Both the position numbers and the translations under genes were made by a program. From the NCBI GenBank assembly GCA_902798685.1, contig CADBXO010000015.1:1-64000 (forward strand): a DNA stretch of 64,000 bases. Direction: 5' to 3'. The stretch comes from an uncultured Bacteroidales bacterium (GTDB lineage Bacteria; Bacteroidota; Bacteroidia; Bacteroidales; Bacteroidaceae). The stretch's first letter is position 1. Every line of letters starts with the position of its first letter. Below are positions 45,984 through 55,441 of the stretch, piece after piece. A model generated the notes under the pieces. It made no database searches. It was not told the DNA's origin and saw only the letters and a list, made by a program, of their open reading frames with translations.

Positions 45984-48761
45984 TTATTCCTTAGTGGGAT
46001 ACAGGTACAATACAATTGCGCCATTTTCATTCTCATTGATAAACATATACTGCATTATCTGGTCCTCCTCTGAGACAACCTGAACCATAAACTCCATCTT
46101 GAATCTCCTACCCTTGACTTCAAGTTTGTTCAGGCCCTCACGCTCAAGCATCTCATCACGGGGATTCTTTTCTGAGTCAGGCTTAATCCAGGAAAATGAG
46201 TACTTACCGTCGATCATTATGATTGACTTGCTGTCGGACACAGTCATCCTTCCCCTGTTGTCAATCACAATCTTTCCGATTGTATTACGTTCGGTTCCAC
46301 GTGCTCCCCTGCCGTCTTCCTCAAACTCAAACTGTGCAATCTCGGCACGGTATTCACCCTCCGCAATCACATCGACAAGATTTACAGTGGTACCTTTGGG
46401 ACGCGGTTTGTTAAGTTCAATGCTTACTGGCTCGTGGCATACGTTGGCCTTGAAAATGTTGATACCCTTGCTCCACTCCTCCTCACTTATGGGCGGGAAT
46501 ACGACCTTGAAATGAGTAGCCACAAAGTCACCGTGACGGTCAAAGTCCTCATCGGTGGGAACACCGGTAACCTTTTCTGCTTTCAGAACCTTACCATCAG
46601 ACAGAGTAAGAGTGATGTCGCTGCCAAGATAACCCGGGAACGCATGATTCTGCATTATCTCCATCATGGCATACACCTTAGTCTCATCCTCAGAGAAATC
46701 AATTCTGGATATAGTCACAAAATCCTTAACCTCATCCTTCCCCCTATGGGTTGTCTTGAGTTCGACTGCGCTCCTATCACGGATTACCCTGATATTGTCG
46801 TAGTCAATGGGAGTTTCAGATACCTGCAGGCCTGATATGCGCTCATCACCGTCTTCATCAATCACGTCAATAACCTTCACGTCATCAGGAATGGCTACGT
46901 CAAAGTGGACCGATGAGATATAATAACCGTTATCGGGACTCCAGTAGTGGATGCCTATCATATCATTTAGACCCTCATACTTGGAAGATGTGTATCTCTG
47001 ACCGTCAACATCAATCATCATTTCTCCGCCCGGCATGATCCAGAGGTCTGTCAACTGGATTGATTTGAATATCAATATCAGTTCACTGGGAGTTTTTACC
47101 ACATCGGTCAAGTTAAGGAACGAACCGTTGGCATTGTAGAATGACCTGGGATTCTCAATGTGCACGCCCTTGTCAAAATAATCCTTTGAACGGCTGTCAT
47201 TGAACTTACGGATCACCTTATCCGCATCCATGCCAGGATACTCCTCTGAAAGCTTCCTTCCCTTGGGAATGAGAGTATACATCTTATACCGGTCATTTTC
47301 CATATCCACTACGGCCGATACCTGTTCGATTCCGCGTGACCATGCGGCCTGGGTCATCTCCTCAAGGTCAGTGTAGGGCATGCTGCCAGGCTTTGGATAG
47401 ATAGCCAGTCCGTGACCGTCATACATATCAATCCACTTGAGCATGAGCGCCTTGTCACCGGTGATTGATATGTCCTTGTACTTGTACTCAAACCCTCTTG
47501 CCAGGAAGTGCTGCAGGCGGTCTTCGTGAGAGTTGCAGATAAGCTCAAAGCGATACCTGCCTCTACCCTCATCATAAACTCTTGCCACACGGAATTCGGG
47601 CATGGTCATACGTGCCAGCATCTCCTCATTGGTAGCCACCGATGTCTTGATACCCACGGCATTCAACTGCTCGGCATAGGGCTGAACCTCGGCCAGGCTC
47701 TCAATGGGATACTCAAACATGAGTGTCATACGGGTGGTCTTGAATCCCTGGTAGTTCTTAAGGTACTGAGCCACCTCACTGGCCTTCATATCGGCCTGAA
47801 CGCCGTCAAAAGTGCGGACTTTGGCACTGCCGTCCTGGAATATCCAGGTCTTGCCGTCCTCAAATATCGGCCAACGGAACGTACCCTCCTGGGCCCTTAC
47901 AACATTCACATTCGCGGTTGCAAACAAGAAGAAATACGCGATTGCAGGGATGAAAAGGACTCTGAGCCTTCTCCATCCGCTTGATTGTTTTTTGTCCATC
48001 ATATCTATTCTCTTTTTAAGGTTGGATTGCTTCAGCCAACTGGTCATGGCCATACCCCTGTTGGCGGCTACGGCATTAACCAGCATAAGTTTGTACTCCT
48101 TTGGATTGGCTCCGCTGTCAATCACAGCCTTATCAGCTTCAAACTCATGAATGAGCTCGAATTCCTTCCTGAGCAGGATCATGATGGGATTGAACCACTG
48201 AAATGCCGTCATGATATCCGCCATCAGAAGGTCAAGGGAATGCCATCGGTGAGCATGAAGATTCTCATGCTTCCAGACCGATGCATTCTCGCTTTCCAGC
48301 CAGTCATGCGGCATAACGACATACTTCATCCAGTTCAGAGGTCCTGGAATCTGATCGGACTCAATCACATCGACACCCTCGGAACGGTCTGCATAACGTC
48401 CCTTACGGATGATACGTGACATAGCCCACACTGAAATGCCTTTCTTGATGAGCACGAACAGCACACCTGCCCCGTACAATACCAGCAGTATTGTCAAGAG
48501 GTTTACGGGATCAGATGTCTGTGGGGCTGCTGCATCAAGATCAGATGCAACAATTTCAGCAGTCTCTTTGGGCACATCAGTGGCAACAGTCTGTCTTGTG
48601 ATGTGGAAGAGAGGCAAAACAAAGGAGAGAAGTGCAATGGTTATAAGAACCAACCGGTTAAAACGGTGGAACGTCTCACGTCCCAGCAGCAGACGATAGC
48701 ATCCAAACAGTGCTGCAACAAGTACTGCCACTTTGACCTGATATAATAACAATGCCTCCAT
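45984..48761 (-). CDS. BlaR1-like M56 metallopeptidase with large C-terminal domain
   Basis: A 925-residue membrane sensor-protease. Three N-terminal membrane segments (about 8-26, 36-53, 88-108), a cytoplasmic zincin domain with HENLH (165-169) and EFEAD (206-210), then a fourth membrane segment (about 264-284) are typical of M56/BlaR1. The roughly 640-residue C-terminal part is periplasmic. It is not a penicillin-binding sensor (no STxK/KTG motifs seen) and looks beta-rich. The BlaI-type repressor gene lies 51 bases upstream. By analogy a signal outside would trigger cleavage of the repressor. Confidence 0.85.
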   Translation of the reverse strand: MEALLLYQVKVAVLVAALFGCYRLLLGRETFHRFNRLVLITIALLSFVLPLFHITRQTVATDVPKETAEIVASDLDAAAPQTSDPVNLLTILLVLYGAGVLFVLIKKGISVWAMSRIIRKGRYADRSEGVDVIESDQIPGPLNWMKYVVMPHDWLESENASVWKHENLHAHRWHSLDLLMADIMTAFQWFNPIMILLRKEFELIHEFEADKAVIDSGANPKEYKLMLVNAVAANRGMAMTSWLKQSNLKKRIDMMDKKQSSGWRRLRVLFIPAIAYFFLFATANVNVVRAQEGTFRWPIFEDGKTWIFQDGSAKVRTFDGVQADMKASEVAQYLKNYQGFKTTRMTLMFEYPIESLAEVQPYAEQLNAVGIKTSVATNEEMLARMTMPEFRVARVYDEGRGRYRFELICNSHEDRLQHFLARGFEYKYKDISITGDKALMLKWIDMYDGHGLAIYPKPGSMPYTDLEEMTQAAWSRGIEQVSAVVDMENDRYKMYTLIPKGRKLSEEYPGMDADKVIRKFNDSRSKDYFDKGVHIENPRSFYNANGSFLNLTDVVKTPSELILIFKSIQLTDLWIMPGGEMMIDVDGQRYTSSKYEGLNDMIGIHYWSPDNGYYISSVHFDVAIPDDVKVIDVIDEDGDERISGLQVSETPIDYDNIRVIRDRSAVELKTTHRGKDEVKDFVTISRIDFSEDETKVYAMMEIMQNHAFPGYLGSDITLTLSDGKVLKAEKVTGVPTDEDFDRHGDFVATHFKVVFPPISEEEWSKGINIFKANVCHEPVSIELNKPRPKGTTVNLVDVIAEGEYRAEIAQFEFEEDGRGARGTERNTIGKIVIDNRGRMTVSDSKSIIMIDGKYSFSWIKPDSEKNPRDEMLEREGLNKLEVKGRRFKMEFMVQVVSEEDQIMQYMFINENENGAIVLYLYPTKE

Positions 48762-48812
48762 TTATATAATTCTGTTTATTTAGCAAAAGGTTCTACTGTT
48801 CTCCGGAGGTTT

Positions 48813-49175
48813 TCATCCCTCCTCTTCTTTGATGCGCTTGATTAGTTCCTCAAGCTCATCGACGCTTATCTTGTCATTCTTGACCAGAGCCGATACCGCA
48901 TCGATATAGGAATTCTCAAAGCAACGCGATACTATTCGGCCGATGGAACTGTTACTGTACTCATCACGGCTTATAACAGCGTGATACCTGTAACCCATCC
49001 CCTCTTTACTGTGACCCAGGAATCCGTTCGACTCCAGCAGACGGACCTGAGTGGAGATAGTGTTGACGTGAGGCTTGGGATCCGGCAGTAGCTCCCTGAG
49101 CTCACCGACAGTCATAGCGCCGTTCTGCCAAAACAGCTCCATGATGTCTTCCTCTTTCTTACTTAATCTCTTCAT
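48813..49175 (-). CDS. BlaI/MecI-family repressor
   Basis: A 120-residue winged-helix repressor: MKRLSKKEEDIMELFWQNGAMTVGEL, recognition region LPDPKPHVNTISTQVRLLESNGFLGH (about 31-56) and a C-terminal dimerisation helix region with the VKNDKISVDELEEL tail. In this family the M56 partner causes cleavage in the second half, freeing the promoter. Three matching palindromes lie in the 105 bases upstream, so it almost certainly represses its own operon. Confidence 0.92.
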   Translation of the reverse strand: MKRLSKKEEDIMELFWQNGAMTVGELRELLPDPKPHVNTISTQVRLLESNGFLGHSKEGMGYRYHAVISRDEYSNSSIGRIVSRCFENSYIDAVSALVKNDKISVDELEELIKRIKEEEG

Positions 49176-49176
49176 A

Positions 49177-49190
49177 AAAACTATAGTTTT
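49177..49190. promoter_or_regulatory. BlaI-type operator 1
   Basis: Perfect palindrome AAAACTATAGTTTT, 2 bases before the repressor start codon. Core ACTAT/ATAGT is shared with operators 2 and 3. Confidence 0.7.
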
Positions 49191-49217
49191 GCATTCATTT
49201 CAGAACTAACTCTGCGG

Positions 49218-49225
49218 CAAATATA
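49218..49225 (-). promoter_or_regulatory. -7 box of the BlaI/M56 operon
   Basis: TATATTTG on minus fits TAnnTTTG and lies directly next to operator 2. The leader is about 35 bases and contains operator 1. Confidence 0.6.
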
Positions 49226-49244
49226 CAACTATTTTTTATAGTTG
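49226..49244. promoter_or_regulatory. BlaI-type operator 2
   Basis: Perfect inverted repeat CAACTAT-N5-ATAGTTG between the -33 and -7 positions of the promoter, where a bound dimer would block polymerase. Confidence 0.8.
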
Positions 49245-49266
49245 ACTCACAAAACCCCAAAAATTA

Positions 49267-49281
49267 ACTATAAAATATAGT
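49267..49281. promoter_or_regulatory. BlaI-type operator 3
   Basis: Perfect inverted repeat ACTATA-N3-TATAGT, upstream of the promoter, with the same ACTAT/ATAGT half-sites. Confidence 0.75.
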
Positions 49282-49349
49282 CGACTCCCGATTTAAAAAA
49301 AAAAAGCAGCCCCAGAAGGCTGCCATTCGAGCGGAACTTAAGTTCCCCC

Positions 49350-50531
49350 TTAAAGAAGAGCTGAAGCTAAAGAATCAAGAGAGGGAATGTCCGATTCCTT
49401 CATGCGGCTCTTGATTGTAACCATAGGCTCTACAATCTCAATACCGTTCATTGCGGAGAGCATCTCCTTCATGACACGACCGGCCGAAGGAGCCCAGGAT
49501 CCATTCTCCACAATACCGACCTTACGGTTGCAGAACCCCTTGATCTGAAGACGGTGCAGGAACTCATACATAGGAGTAAATACGCCTGCATCATAAGATG
49601 AAGCTGCAACCACCAGAGTAGAGTGACGGAAAGCATCCTCAACATTCTCGGCAAAGTCCGAGCGGCAAAGATCACTTACAACCACACGCTCCACACCCTT
49701 GGCACGAAGAATCTCTGCCAGCTTCTCTGCAGCAGCCATAGTGCCGCCGTGGATTGAAGCGCAGGCAATGAAAATGCCCGGGGTCTCAACAGCGTAGTTG
49801 CACCATATATTATATAGGTTAAGATATTCAGAAAGGTTGTCCTCAAGGATAGGACCGTGAAGCGGACGGATAGTCTTGATGGCGAGCTGAGCCGTCTTGC
49901 CAAGCAGAGTGCGAACCGGACTGCCGTACTTGCCCACGATATTGAAGTAGTAGCGACGGGCCTCGCAACTCCAGTCATCATCATCGCGGCCATAGAATCC
50001 GCACTTGCTCAGAGCACCGAACTTACCGAAAGCATCAGCACTGTAAAGAGCACCATCGGCCTCATCGAAAGAAACCATAACCTCCGGCCAATGAACCATA
50101 GGAGCGCCGATAAAGCGAAGCTTATGCTCACCCAGTTCAAGTTCCGAACCCTCCTTGACAGCCAGGGTGCGTCCCTCAATCTGAATACCCTCAAAGAACT
50201 GCTCCAGCATCTGGATAGCCTTAGCGCTAGCCACAAGAGTAACAGCGGGGAACTCGGCAAGAGCCCAAGCAATCAGGGCCGAGTGGTCCGGCTCCATATG
50301 ATGAACGACAAGGTAATCGGGCTGGCGGCTGCCAAGAGCCTCCTTGAGATTGGCCTTCCACTCATCGGCCTTGCGGGCATCGGCCGTATCAAGAACAGCC
50401 ACCTTATCATCAAGGATGACGTAAGAGTTGTACGCCATTCCTTCAGGAACTATGTACTGACTCTCAAACAGATCCAGATCCAGGTCATCAACTCCGATAT
50501 ACTTTACCTTATCACTCAGATTCCTTACCAT
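49350..50531 (-). CDS. Flavodiiron protein (FprA family, O2/NO reductase)
   Basis: A 393-residue cytoplasmic enzyme. The N-terminal metallo-beta-lactamase-like domain binds the diiron site (HHMEPDHSAL, HWPEVMVSFDE, YSADAFGKFG). The C-terminal flavodoxin domain (about 250-393, FIACASIHGGTMAAAEKLAEIL, VVAASSYDAGVFTPM) binds FMN. It reduces O2 to water or NO to N2O using electrons from rubredoxin, whose gene is divergent and 99 bases away. The ATG at 50529-50531 (MVRNLSDKVKYIG) is chosen. A -7 box TATTTTTG lies at 50553-50560 on minus. Confidence 0.92.
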   Translation of the reverse strand: MVRNLSDKVKYIGVDDLDLDLFESQYIVPEGMAYNSYVILDDKVAVLDTADARKADEWKANLKEALGSRQPDYLVVHHMEPDHSALIAWALAEFPAVTLVASAKAIQMLEQFFEGIQIEGRTLAVKEGSELELGEHKLRFIGAPMVHWPEVMVSFDEADGALYSADAFGKFGALSKCGFYGRDDDDWSCEARRYYFNIVGKYGSPVRTLLGKTAQLAIKTIRPLHGPILEDNLSEYLNLYNIWCNYAVETPGIFIACASIHGGTMAAAEKLAEILRAKGVERVVVSDLCRSDFAENVEDAFRHSTLVVAASSYDAGVFTPMYEFLHRLQIKGFCNRKVGIVENGSWAPSAGRVMKEMLSAMNGIEIVEPMVTIKSRMKESDIPSLDSLASALL

Positions 50532-50570
50532 AACATTTAAAATTTGATAATACAAAAATAGTCATTCCGC

Positions 50571-50600
50571 TTGGAATAATGGCTCCCGTTGCTATATTTG
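50571..50600 (+). promoter_or_regulatory. Rubredoxin promoter
   Basis: TTG (50571-50573), 19 bases, TATATTTG (50593-50600); the ATG is 31 bases downstream. The divergent flavodiiron -7 box lies 11 bases to the left, so the two promoters are back to back. Confidence 0.75.
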
Positions 50601-50630
50601 CAAAACAACATTAACCTAAAACCAAAGATT

Positions 50631-50789
50631 ATGAGCAAGTACGTTTGTGATATGTGCGGTTGGGAGTATGATCCCGCCGAAGGTTATCCTGAGGGTGGAA
50701 TAAAACCGGGTACCCCCTGGGAGGAGATACCCGATGATTTTGTATGCCCGATATGCGGCGTAGGAAAGGAGCAGTTCTCAGCCGAGTGA
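50631..50789 (+). CDS. Rubredoxin
   Basis: A 52-residue single-iron electron carrier with both CxxCG knuckles: [15 protein letters not shown] and [13 protein letters not shown]. Length and motifs are those of classic rubredoxins. It is the likely electron donor for the divergent flavodiiron protein. The last 12 bases overlap the 3' end of nhaA on the other strand. Confidence 0.96.
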   Translation: MSKYVCDMCGWEYDPAEGYPEGGIKPGTPWEEIPDDFVCPICGVGKEQFSAE

Positions 50790-52187
50790 CTTCTTACCTG
50801 TTCCTGAAACCAGCTTTATAAGAATTGTACCCAGAATGCCGGCAGCCAGAGAGCCCATCAGAATGGCTATCTTGCCGGCATTTCTCATTTCCTCTACTGC
50901 AGCTGCATCCTGGAATGAGAGCGTATCCACAAAGATGGACATTGTAAATCCGATACCACCAAGGCAGGCAACAGCAAAGAACATTGCCCAGCCGGCCTTC
51001 TCAGGCATCTCGCAAAGCTTTGACTTGATAGCGGCATAGCTGAAAAGCGTGATGCCCAGCGGCTTGCCCAGTACCAGACCCAGGAAAATACCCAGCCCCA
51101 CTCCTCCGGCCACACCGGCAGTATTGAAGATATTGAAGTATGCCAGATCCGGAATCTCAACACCTGCATTTGCCAATGCGAAGATAGGCATGATAAGGAA
51201 GTTGACCCAGGGTGAAAGGGCATGCTCAACGCGGTAGCTCATATTGAGTGATCCGTATGCGGTCTTGTGTATGCGGCGCAGGAAATGACGCTGCGGACCG
51301 TTGGGGAACATAGTCTCATCATCAATCTGGTCAAAGGTGAGCAGTTTCTGTGAGAAGAACTTGATCTTGTGCAGAACGTATGAGCGCTCGTAACGGGCCT
51401 CGGAAGGAATGATGAACGCCATCACTACACCTGACATGGTTGCGTGTATACCCGAGTAGTAGAAAAGCACCCAGACTACGACTGCCAGTCCAAGATATAC
51501 GGCTATATGCTTGTGTCCCAGACGTCTTATGAGCAAAGCAAAGACAATCACCACCACTGATACGGCAAGCAGCATCAGGTTTACATGACCGCCGTAGAAG
51601 ATAGCAACCACCAGAATGGCAATCAGGTCATCGGCAATGGCAAGGGCGGTAAGGAACACCTTGAGTGAAACGGGAACCCTGTCACCCAGCACAGAGAGTA
51701 TGCAGACTGCGAATGCAATATCAGTTGCGGTAGGAATACCCCAGCCAGAAGCACCAATCGTACCGCGGTTTACCAGAGTATAGAGCAGAGCCGGCATGAT
51801 AACACCGCCGAATGCGGCAACCACCGGAAGCAGGGCCTTCTTAACCGATGACAGCTCACCGTGTGCCACCTCGCGCTTGATCTCAAGTCCGACGGTGAAG
51901 AAGAATACCACCATCAGGATATCGTTGATGAACTTCTCAATGGTCATTCCGTGAGGGAACAGCCAGTCAACGCTGCCCTCGGGACTCTGCATATGAATCT
52001 GGATGCTGGTCTCAAGGAAAGCATGGTAATAGTGGCGTGTTGAAGGCAGGTTTGCCAGCAACATGGCAATGATCACACACAGCAGGAGCAGCACACCCTG
52101 AAACCAGGGCTGGTGTGAAAGACGGTCTTTCTTACGGTTGAACTCCAGAACGCTGCGGTTCCATGTATAAATAGGGATCAGTTTCAT
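50778..52187 (-). CDS. nhaA: Na+/H+ antiporter NhaA
   Basis: A 469-residue integral membrane antiporter with about 12 membrane segments. Seen: [26 protein letters not shown] and [14 protein letters not shown], which hold the paired ion-binding aspartates (ALAIADD), and [15 protein letters not shown] near the end. The ATG at 52185-52187 is chosen; the upstream in-frame codons start with TTG and sit in a terminator-like hairpin tail. About 80 residues longer than E. coli NhaA, as usual in Bacteroidetes. Confidence 0.95.
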   Translation of the reverse strand: MKLIPIYTWNRSVLEFNRKKDRLSHQPWFQGVLLLLCVIIAMLLANLPSTRHYYHAFLETSIQIHMQSPEGSVDWLFPHGMTIEKFINDILMVVFFFTVGLEIKREVAHGELSSVKKALLPVVAAFGGVIMPALLYTLVNRGTIGASGWGIPTATDIAFAVCILSVLGDRVPVSLKVFLTALAIADDLIAILVVAIFYGGHVNLMLLAVSVVVIVFALLIRRLGHKHIAVYLGLAVVVWVLFYYSGIHATMSGVVMAFIIPSEARYERSYVLHKIKFFSQKLLTFDQIDDETMFPNGPQRHFLRRIHKTAYGSLNMSYRVEHALSPWVNFLIMPIFALANAGVEIPDLAYFNIFNTAGVAGGVGLGIFLGLVLGKPLGITLFSYAAIKSKLCEMPEKAGWAMFFAVACLGGIGFTMSIFVDTLSFQDAAAVEEMRNAGKIAILMGSLAAGILGTILIKLVSGTGKKSLG

Positions 52188-52231
52188 AAAAATAAAAAAG
52201 GACAACCGACGGTCATAGTCCGGACCGTCGG
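52188..52231 (-). terminator. Terminator-like hairpin directly before nhaA
   Basis: Perfect nine-base stem CCGACGGTC / GACCGTCGG with 8-base loop, followed on minus by TTGTCC and a T-rich run ending at the nhaA ATG. It ends the gpmI transcript or acts as an attenuator for nhaA. Confidence 0.7.
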
Positions 52232-52256
52232 CTATATTTAAACAATAGTTTAGCAG

Positions 52257-53759
52257 TTACTTAACGAGAACCTTACCGTTCATCTCAGCCGGGATGGGCA
52301 GACCCATTACGGTGAGGATTGAAGGAGCGACATCGGCCAGGATACCTGACTCAACCTTAGCGTCCTTGCGCGGGGTAACGTAGATTACCGGAACAGGATT
52401 CAGTGAGTGAGCGGTGTTGGGTGTACCGTCGGCGTTCAGGGCGTTGTCGGCATTACCGTGGTCGGCAATGATGATAGCCTCATAGTTATGAGCCTTGGCA
52501 GCCTCGATAACATCATGAACGCATGCGTCAACAGCAACTACAGCCTTCTCGATAGCCTCGTAAACACCTGTATGACCAACCATATCGCCGTTTGCAAAGT
52601 TTACAACGATGAAGTCATACTTATCGGTGCCGATGGCCTCGACCAGCTTGTCGCGAACGATGTAAGCGCTCATCTCAGGCTGCAGGTCATAAGTGGCAAC
52701 CTTGGGTGAGGGAACCAGGATGCGGTCCTCGCCCTCGAACGGAAGCTCGCGGCCGCCGTTCAGGAAGAATGTAACGTGAGCGTACTTCTCAGTCTCAGCA
52801 ATGTGCAGCTGCTTGAGGCCCTGAGCTGACAAATACTCACCCAGAGTGTTGTTCACGTTCTCCTTGTCAAACAGAATGTGTACGCCTGTGAATGAAGCAT
52901 CGTACGGAGTGAGGCAGTAGTACTGCAGACCGGGAATGGTGTGCATGCCCTCCTCTGTCAGGTCCTTCTGTGTAAGAACTATTGTCAGCTCCTTTGCACG
53001 GTCATTACGGAAGTTGAAGAAGATGATGGCGTCACCCTCCTCGATACGGCTGTCATAAGCCTCGTTTACGATAGGCTTCATGAACTCGTCGGTAACACCC
53101 TCGGCATATGACTCCTCAACAGCCTTAACCATATCTGAAACCTTGCGGCCCTCACCGTTTACCAACTGGTCATAAGCGATCTTTACACGCTCCCAACGCT
53201 TGTCACGGTCCATCGCATAATAACGGCCGATGATTGTGGCAACCTTGTCACCGCGCTTTACCAGCTGGTCGATGAAACCCTTGCCGCTCTTGGGATCGGT
53301 ATCACGACCGTCCATGAAACAGTGTACATATGCATTCTCAATGCCGTACTCACGGGCAATATCAGTCAGGCAGAACAGGTGCTCCAGTGAGCTGTGAACG
53401 CCGCCGTCTGAAACCAGACCCATAAAGTGCAGCTTCTTGCCGCTCTGCTTGGCGTAACTGTAAGCCGATACAATCTCCTTGTTCTGACGGATGCTGCCGT
53501 CTGCGATGGCGCGGTTTACCTTTACCAGATCCTGATAAACAACACGGCCGGCACCGATATTGAGGTGACCTACCTCTGAATTACCCATCTGACCGTCGGG
53601 CAGACCAACGTTCTCACCTGATGCAAGTAGCTGTGCATTAGGATAATTGGCATTCAGATAATCCATGTAAGGAGTGGGAGTGTTGTAAATCACATCGGCC
53701 TTGGAGCGGTTACCTATGCCCCAGCCGTCAAGAATCATAAGGAGTGCTTTCTGTTTCAT
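52257..53759 (-). CDS. gpmI: 2,3-bisphosphoglycerate-independent phosphoglycerate mutase
   Basis: A 500-residue glycolytic enzyme interconverting 3- and 2-phosphoglycerate. Seen: [11 protein letters not shown] (metal Asp), the phosphoserine motif [15 protein letters not shown] (Ser61), [27 protein letters not shown] and IADHGNADN. The ATG at 53757-53759 ([14 protein letters not shown]) is chosen; codons upstream overlap the promoter. Length is normal. Confidence 0.97.
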   Translation of the reverse strand: MKQKALLMILDGWGIGNRSKADVIYNTPTPYMDYLNANYPNAQLLASGENVGLPDGQMGNSEVGHLNIGAGRVVYQDLVKVNRAIADGSIRQNKEIVSAYSYAKQSGKKLHFMGLVSDGGVHSSLEHLFCLTDIAREYGIENAYVHCFMDGRDTDPKSGKGFIDQLVKRGDKVATIIGRYYAMDRDKRWERVKIAYDQLVNGEGRKVSDMVKAVEESYAEGVTDEFMKPIVNEAYDSRIEEGDAIIFFNFRNDRAKELTIVLTQKDLTEEGMHTIPGLQYYCLTPYDASFTGVHILFDKENVNNTLGEYLSAQGLKQLHIAETEKYAHVTFFLNGGRELPFEGEDRILVPSPKVATYDLQPEMSAYIVRDKLVEAIGTDKYDFIVVNFANGDMVGHTGVYEAIEKAVVAVDACVHDVIEAAKAHNYEAIIIADHGNADNALNADGTPNTAHSLNPVPVIYVTPRKDAKVESGILADVAPSILTVMGLPIPAEMNGKVLVK

Positions 53760-53798
53760 ATAGTAGTGTGTTTTTAACCTTGCTTTTTTAAACGGGTG

Positions 53799-53806
53799 CA
53801 AAGGTA
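53799..53806 (-). promoter_or_regulatory. gpmI -7 promoter box
   Basis: TACCTTTG on minus, perfect consensus, about 40 bases before the ATG. No spaced -33 TTTG is seen. Confidence 0.55.
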
Positions 53807-53840
53807 CACATTTTTAACATTTTCAGCGCATTAAAAATGT

Positions 53841-53876
53841 ATAAATAAAGGGTGGCCGCGTTATGCAGCCACCCTT
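53841..53876 (-). terminator. Terminator of the lipoprotein gene
   Basis: AAGGGTGGC / GCCACCCTT perfect stem with 11-base loop followed on minus by TTTATTTAT. Confidence 0.75.
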
Positions 53877-53907
53877 CAGTTAAAACTGTTATATCAGTCT
53901 GTTACAA

Positions 53908-55362
53908 TTATTTCTTCTTGTCTGAATTCATCTCCTCGATAAACTCACCAAAGGCAGCTTCGAACTTTTCCTTAATCGTGCCAACCATGTTGGTATAATC
54001 AATCTTTTCAAAATAGTCCTCAATCATTACCTCAACCTCATTGCCTTCCTCGTCATGTACAATAAAGACGGGACATGCACCTGCGCGGTCAAACAGCTCT
54101 CCAATCTTGTCAAATACGCTCCTTCCCTTATTTCTGTCACGTATCTCTCTGAAGACAAACTTGAACTTTGCCTGAGGCTGGTTGAAGCCCTCGAAGTAGA
54201 TTCCTGCATTGATGATAGCGTTGAGCTGCTCAACTGTCTCCTTAGCCTTCTCCTCAGTGATAGTTGCACCGGGAACCATAAGGCTGCGCAGTGTAGTAGC
54301 AAGTTCCTCGTTCTTGAAAGGACTATCCAGAGTACCCTTTATCTCAACCTTACCTCCTCCCAGTGAAGCATTCAGGCTGATTGACTTGAGTTTCTCGGGA
54401 TTCTGAGCCCAAACCAGAACGGCAGTGGTATCCTGTATGTCAAGACCTTCAAATACGGCATCAACCTTACCGTTGATTGAAAGCAACTGATAATCGTCGT
54501 ATTTTGCAGCCAGATTGGCTTCAATACCCTTGCTCTGATCGTACTTGACGCCGCCTGACAGTTCATAGCTTACAACTTTGATAGTTGCTGATGCGGAGAA
54601 TTGGGTTCCCTCAAATCTGACAATATCTTCAGCATCTTCAACATCTTCAACATAAAGACTCATGTCCGATGTGTACTGACCGTTGAGTGCTGCAAGTACC
54701 TTGTCATCAAGAGAGATTGATATATCGGCTGACTTAGGCAGATAGACGGTCTTCACCTTCTCCTCCCTGCTGACGGAAATGACACTCTCACCGGCTCTTA
54801 CATTGGCTTTCAAAGAGAGTTTGTGGTTGTTTACGAATACATTCAACTGTAAATAATCCACATCATGCCTGATATTGTCCAGGATAAACAGCTTAGTGTA
54901 GGTAGTGTCAATACGGTTACCTGCGCCACCACCCTCGCCTACGGCATAGACAGTATCAATCAGAACCGTGTCGGTAATGAACAGGTCAGCCGACATGTAA
55001 AGAGGAGAAAGGTCAATAGCAACGGTATCCTGGGCGAACAAGATAACCGCTTTACTCATCTTATCCTGGAAAAGGCTGTCTTCCAATACAGCAGGACTTC
55101 CCAGAGCCTGAACAAGATCCATCAACTCGATGTCGGATCCCATAATCTCCTCGGCAAATTCAAGAGCATGTGAAAAATCGGTAAAACTGATAGCATCGGC
55201 AACGCCATCCAAAGCAGTGGTGATAGCCTGCTGCTGTTCCTGGACAGTCAAATACCTTTCACTGTCATTACCGCCATTATTGATTTTTTCATCATCGTTA
55301 CATGAGATGAATGCGAATGCACCTAATGCAAGTGCAAAAACACTTAAAAATAACCTTTTCAT
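53908..55362 (-). CDS. Lipoprotein of unknown function
   Basis: A 484-residue protein with a lipoprotein signal (LGAFAFISC) and an acidic start to the mature part. The rest contains many beta-type segments (LNVFVNNHKLSLKANVRAG, VDAVFEGLDIQDTTAVLVW, SLNASLGGGKVEIKGTLDSPF) and ends with a charged helical tail. It resembles large single-domain envelope lipoproteins of Bacteroidales. I do not recognise a named family. It stands alone with its own -7 box and terminator. Confidence 0.75.
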   Translation of the reverse strand: MKRLFLSVFALALGAFAFISCNDDEKINNGGNDSERYLTVQEQQQAITTALDGVADAISFTDFSHALEFAEEIMGSDIELMDLVQALGSPAVLEDSLFQDKMSKAVILFAQDTVAIDLSPLYMSADLFITDTVLIDTVYAVGEGGGAGNRIDTTYTKLFILDNIRHDVDYLQLNVFVNNHKLSLKANVRAGESVISVSREEKVKTVYLPKSADISISLDDKVLAALNGQYTSDMSLYVEDVEDAEDIVRFEGTQFSASATIKVVSYELSGGVKYDQSKGIEANLAAKYDDYQLLSINGKVDAVFEGLDIQDTTAVLVWAQNPEKLKSISLNASLGGGKVEIKGTLDSPFKNEELATTLRSLMVPGATITEEKAKETVEQLNAIINAGIYFEGFNQPQAKFKFVFREIRDRNKGRSVFDKIGELFDRAGACPVFIVHDEEGNEVEVMIEDYFEKIDYTNMVGTIKEKFEAAFGEFIEEMNSDKKK

Positions 55363-55391
55363 AAAATATCAGTTTTGGTTGTAATCTGCGC

Positions 55392-55399
55392 CAAAGGTA
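55392..55399 (-). promoter_or_regulatory. -7 promoter box of the lipoprotein gene
   Basis: TACCTTTG on minus, 30 bases before the ATG. No -33 TTTG at the right distance. Confidence 0.55.
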
Positions 55400-55441
55400 A
55401 GCATAATTACAATCGGTTGTCCCCGAAATGTAAAAAAATGT

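Noticed and set aside
52188-52256. Known sodium or lithium riboswitch before nhaA
   Set aside because: Only one simple hairpin in 69 bases; no multi-stem aptamer can be drawn.
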